This document shows, piece by piece, positions 5,702-5,802 of a DNA stretch of 5,802 nucleotides (positions are counted from its first letter, which is position 1; each line of letters begins with the position of its first letter). The position numbers and the translations under genes are program-made. This DNA comes from JARRRL01 sp037380725 (GTDB lineage: Bacteria; Pseudomonadota; Gammaproteobacteria; Pseudomonadales; JANQJO01), in contig JARRRL010000162.1 in NCBI GenBank assembly GCA_037380725.1, positions 1 through 5,802 of the forward strand, in the 5' to 3' direction. The notes beneath the pieces were generated by a model, which saw nothing but the letters and a program-made list of their open reading frames with translations, did not search any database and was not told the origin of the DNA.

Positions 5702-5802
5702 TTGACAAGCTATATTGATATCGTGAAGGCTCACGAAACCATCAAGCCCTACATCCACAGAACTCCAGTGCTCACCAACCGCCACATCAATGAAATGCTT
5801 GG
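5702..5802 (+). CDS. PLP-dependent threonine/hydroxyaspartate dehydratase, N-terminal part
   Basis: The first 33 codons of a gene that runs off the right edge. The segment IVKAHETIKPYIHRTPVLT is the characteristic N-terminus of fold-type II PLP enzymes such as threonine ammonia-lyase, threo-3-hydroxyaspartate ammonia-lyase and serine racemase. The catalytic SxKxR lysine motif should lie just beyond the window, so the substrate cannot be decided. I chose the TTG at 5702 because an in-frame TGA lies at 5696-5698, no in-frame ATG occurs before codon 32, and AGGGG sits about 11 nt upstream. A GTG at 5723 is a less likely alternative because it would remove conserved residues. The gene looks like ordinary metabolic chromosome flanking the accessory operon. 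Confidence 0.8.
   Translation, partial: MTSYIDIVKAHETIKPYIHRTPVLTNRHINEML

Noticed and set aside
1..5802. CRISPR array, tRNA, rRNA, insertion sequence or integron attC site
   Set aside because: I found no regularly spaced repeats, cloverleaf, transposase or recombinase motifs, or convincing core sites on either strand.

Overview
The window looks like chromosomal DNA of a Gram-negative proteobacterium, most likely a gammaproteobacterium. The evidence is a Zur-type operator in front of a ZigA-like COG0523 GTPase and a DUF1826 gene, Shine-Dalgarno spacing typical of the group, and a sigma70-like promoter. I cannot name a genus.

Left part (about 200-2260, minus strand): a compact two-gene zinc-limitation operon. 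A sigma70-type promoter has its -10 element inside a 23-bp palindrome that resembles a Zur box. It drives a CobW/COG0523 GTPase (zigA-like), then a DUF1826 gene joined to it by an ATGA stop/start overlap. A leader of about 140 nt holds a possible 23-codon ORF. Positions 1-214 hold only a doubtful C-terminal fragment of a plus-strand gene.

Middle (about 2260-2630): an AT-rich intergenic stretch of nearly 400 bp. It has an 8-bp tandem triplet, two adjacent inverted repeats, and just before the next operon three ATGCA/TGCAT half-sites spaced exactly 12 bp apart. No substantial gene is visible there.

Right part (2631-5571, plus strand): an accessory operon with overlapping genes. It encodes a 58-aa ribbon-helix-helix protein, an 879-aa fusion of a PHP phosphoesterase domain to an SMC-like ABC ATPase, and the first ~33 codons of an AlbA_2/Schlafen-type gene that is then broken. 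The large protein resembles the Ppl anti-phage proteins (PHP domain plus ATPase) and the family labelled TrlF-like ATPases. A plausible model is that the small protein autoregulates the operon and the PHP-ATPase is the effector. The AlbA_2 protein would have been a partner that is now lost.

Right edge (5572-5802): a rearrangement junction and spacer, then the first 33 codons of a PLP-dependent threonine/hydroxyaspartate dehydratase, which looks like housekeeping chromosome. The accessory operon therefore sits between a metal-homeostasis operon and a metabolic gene, and its right end is eroded.
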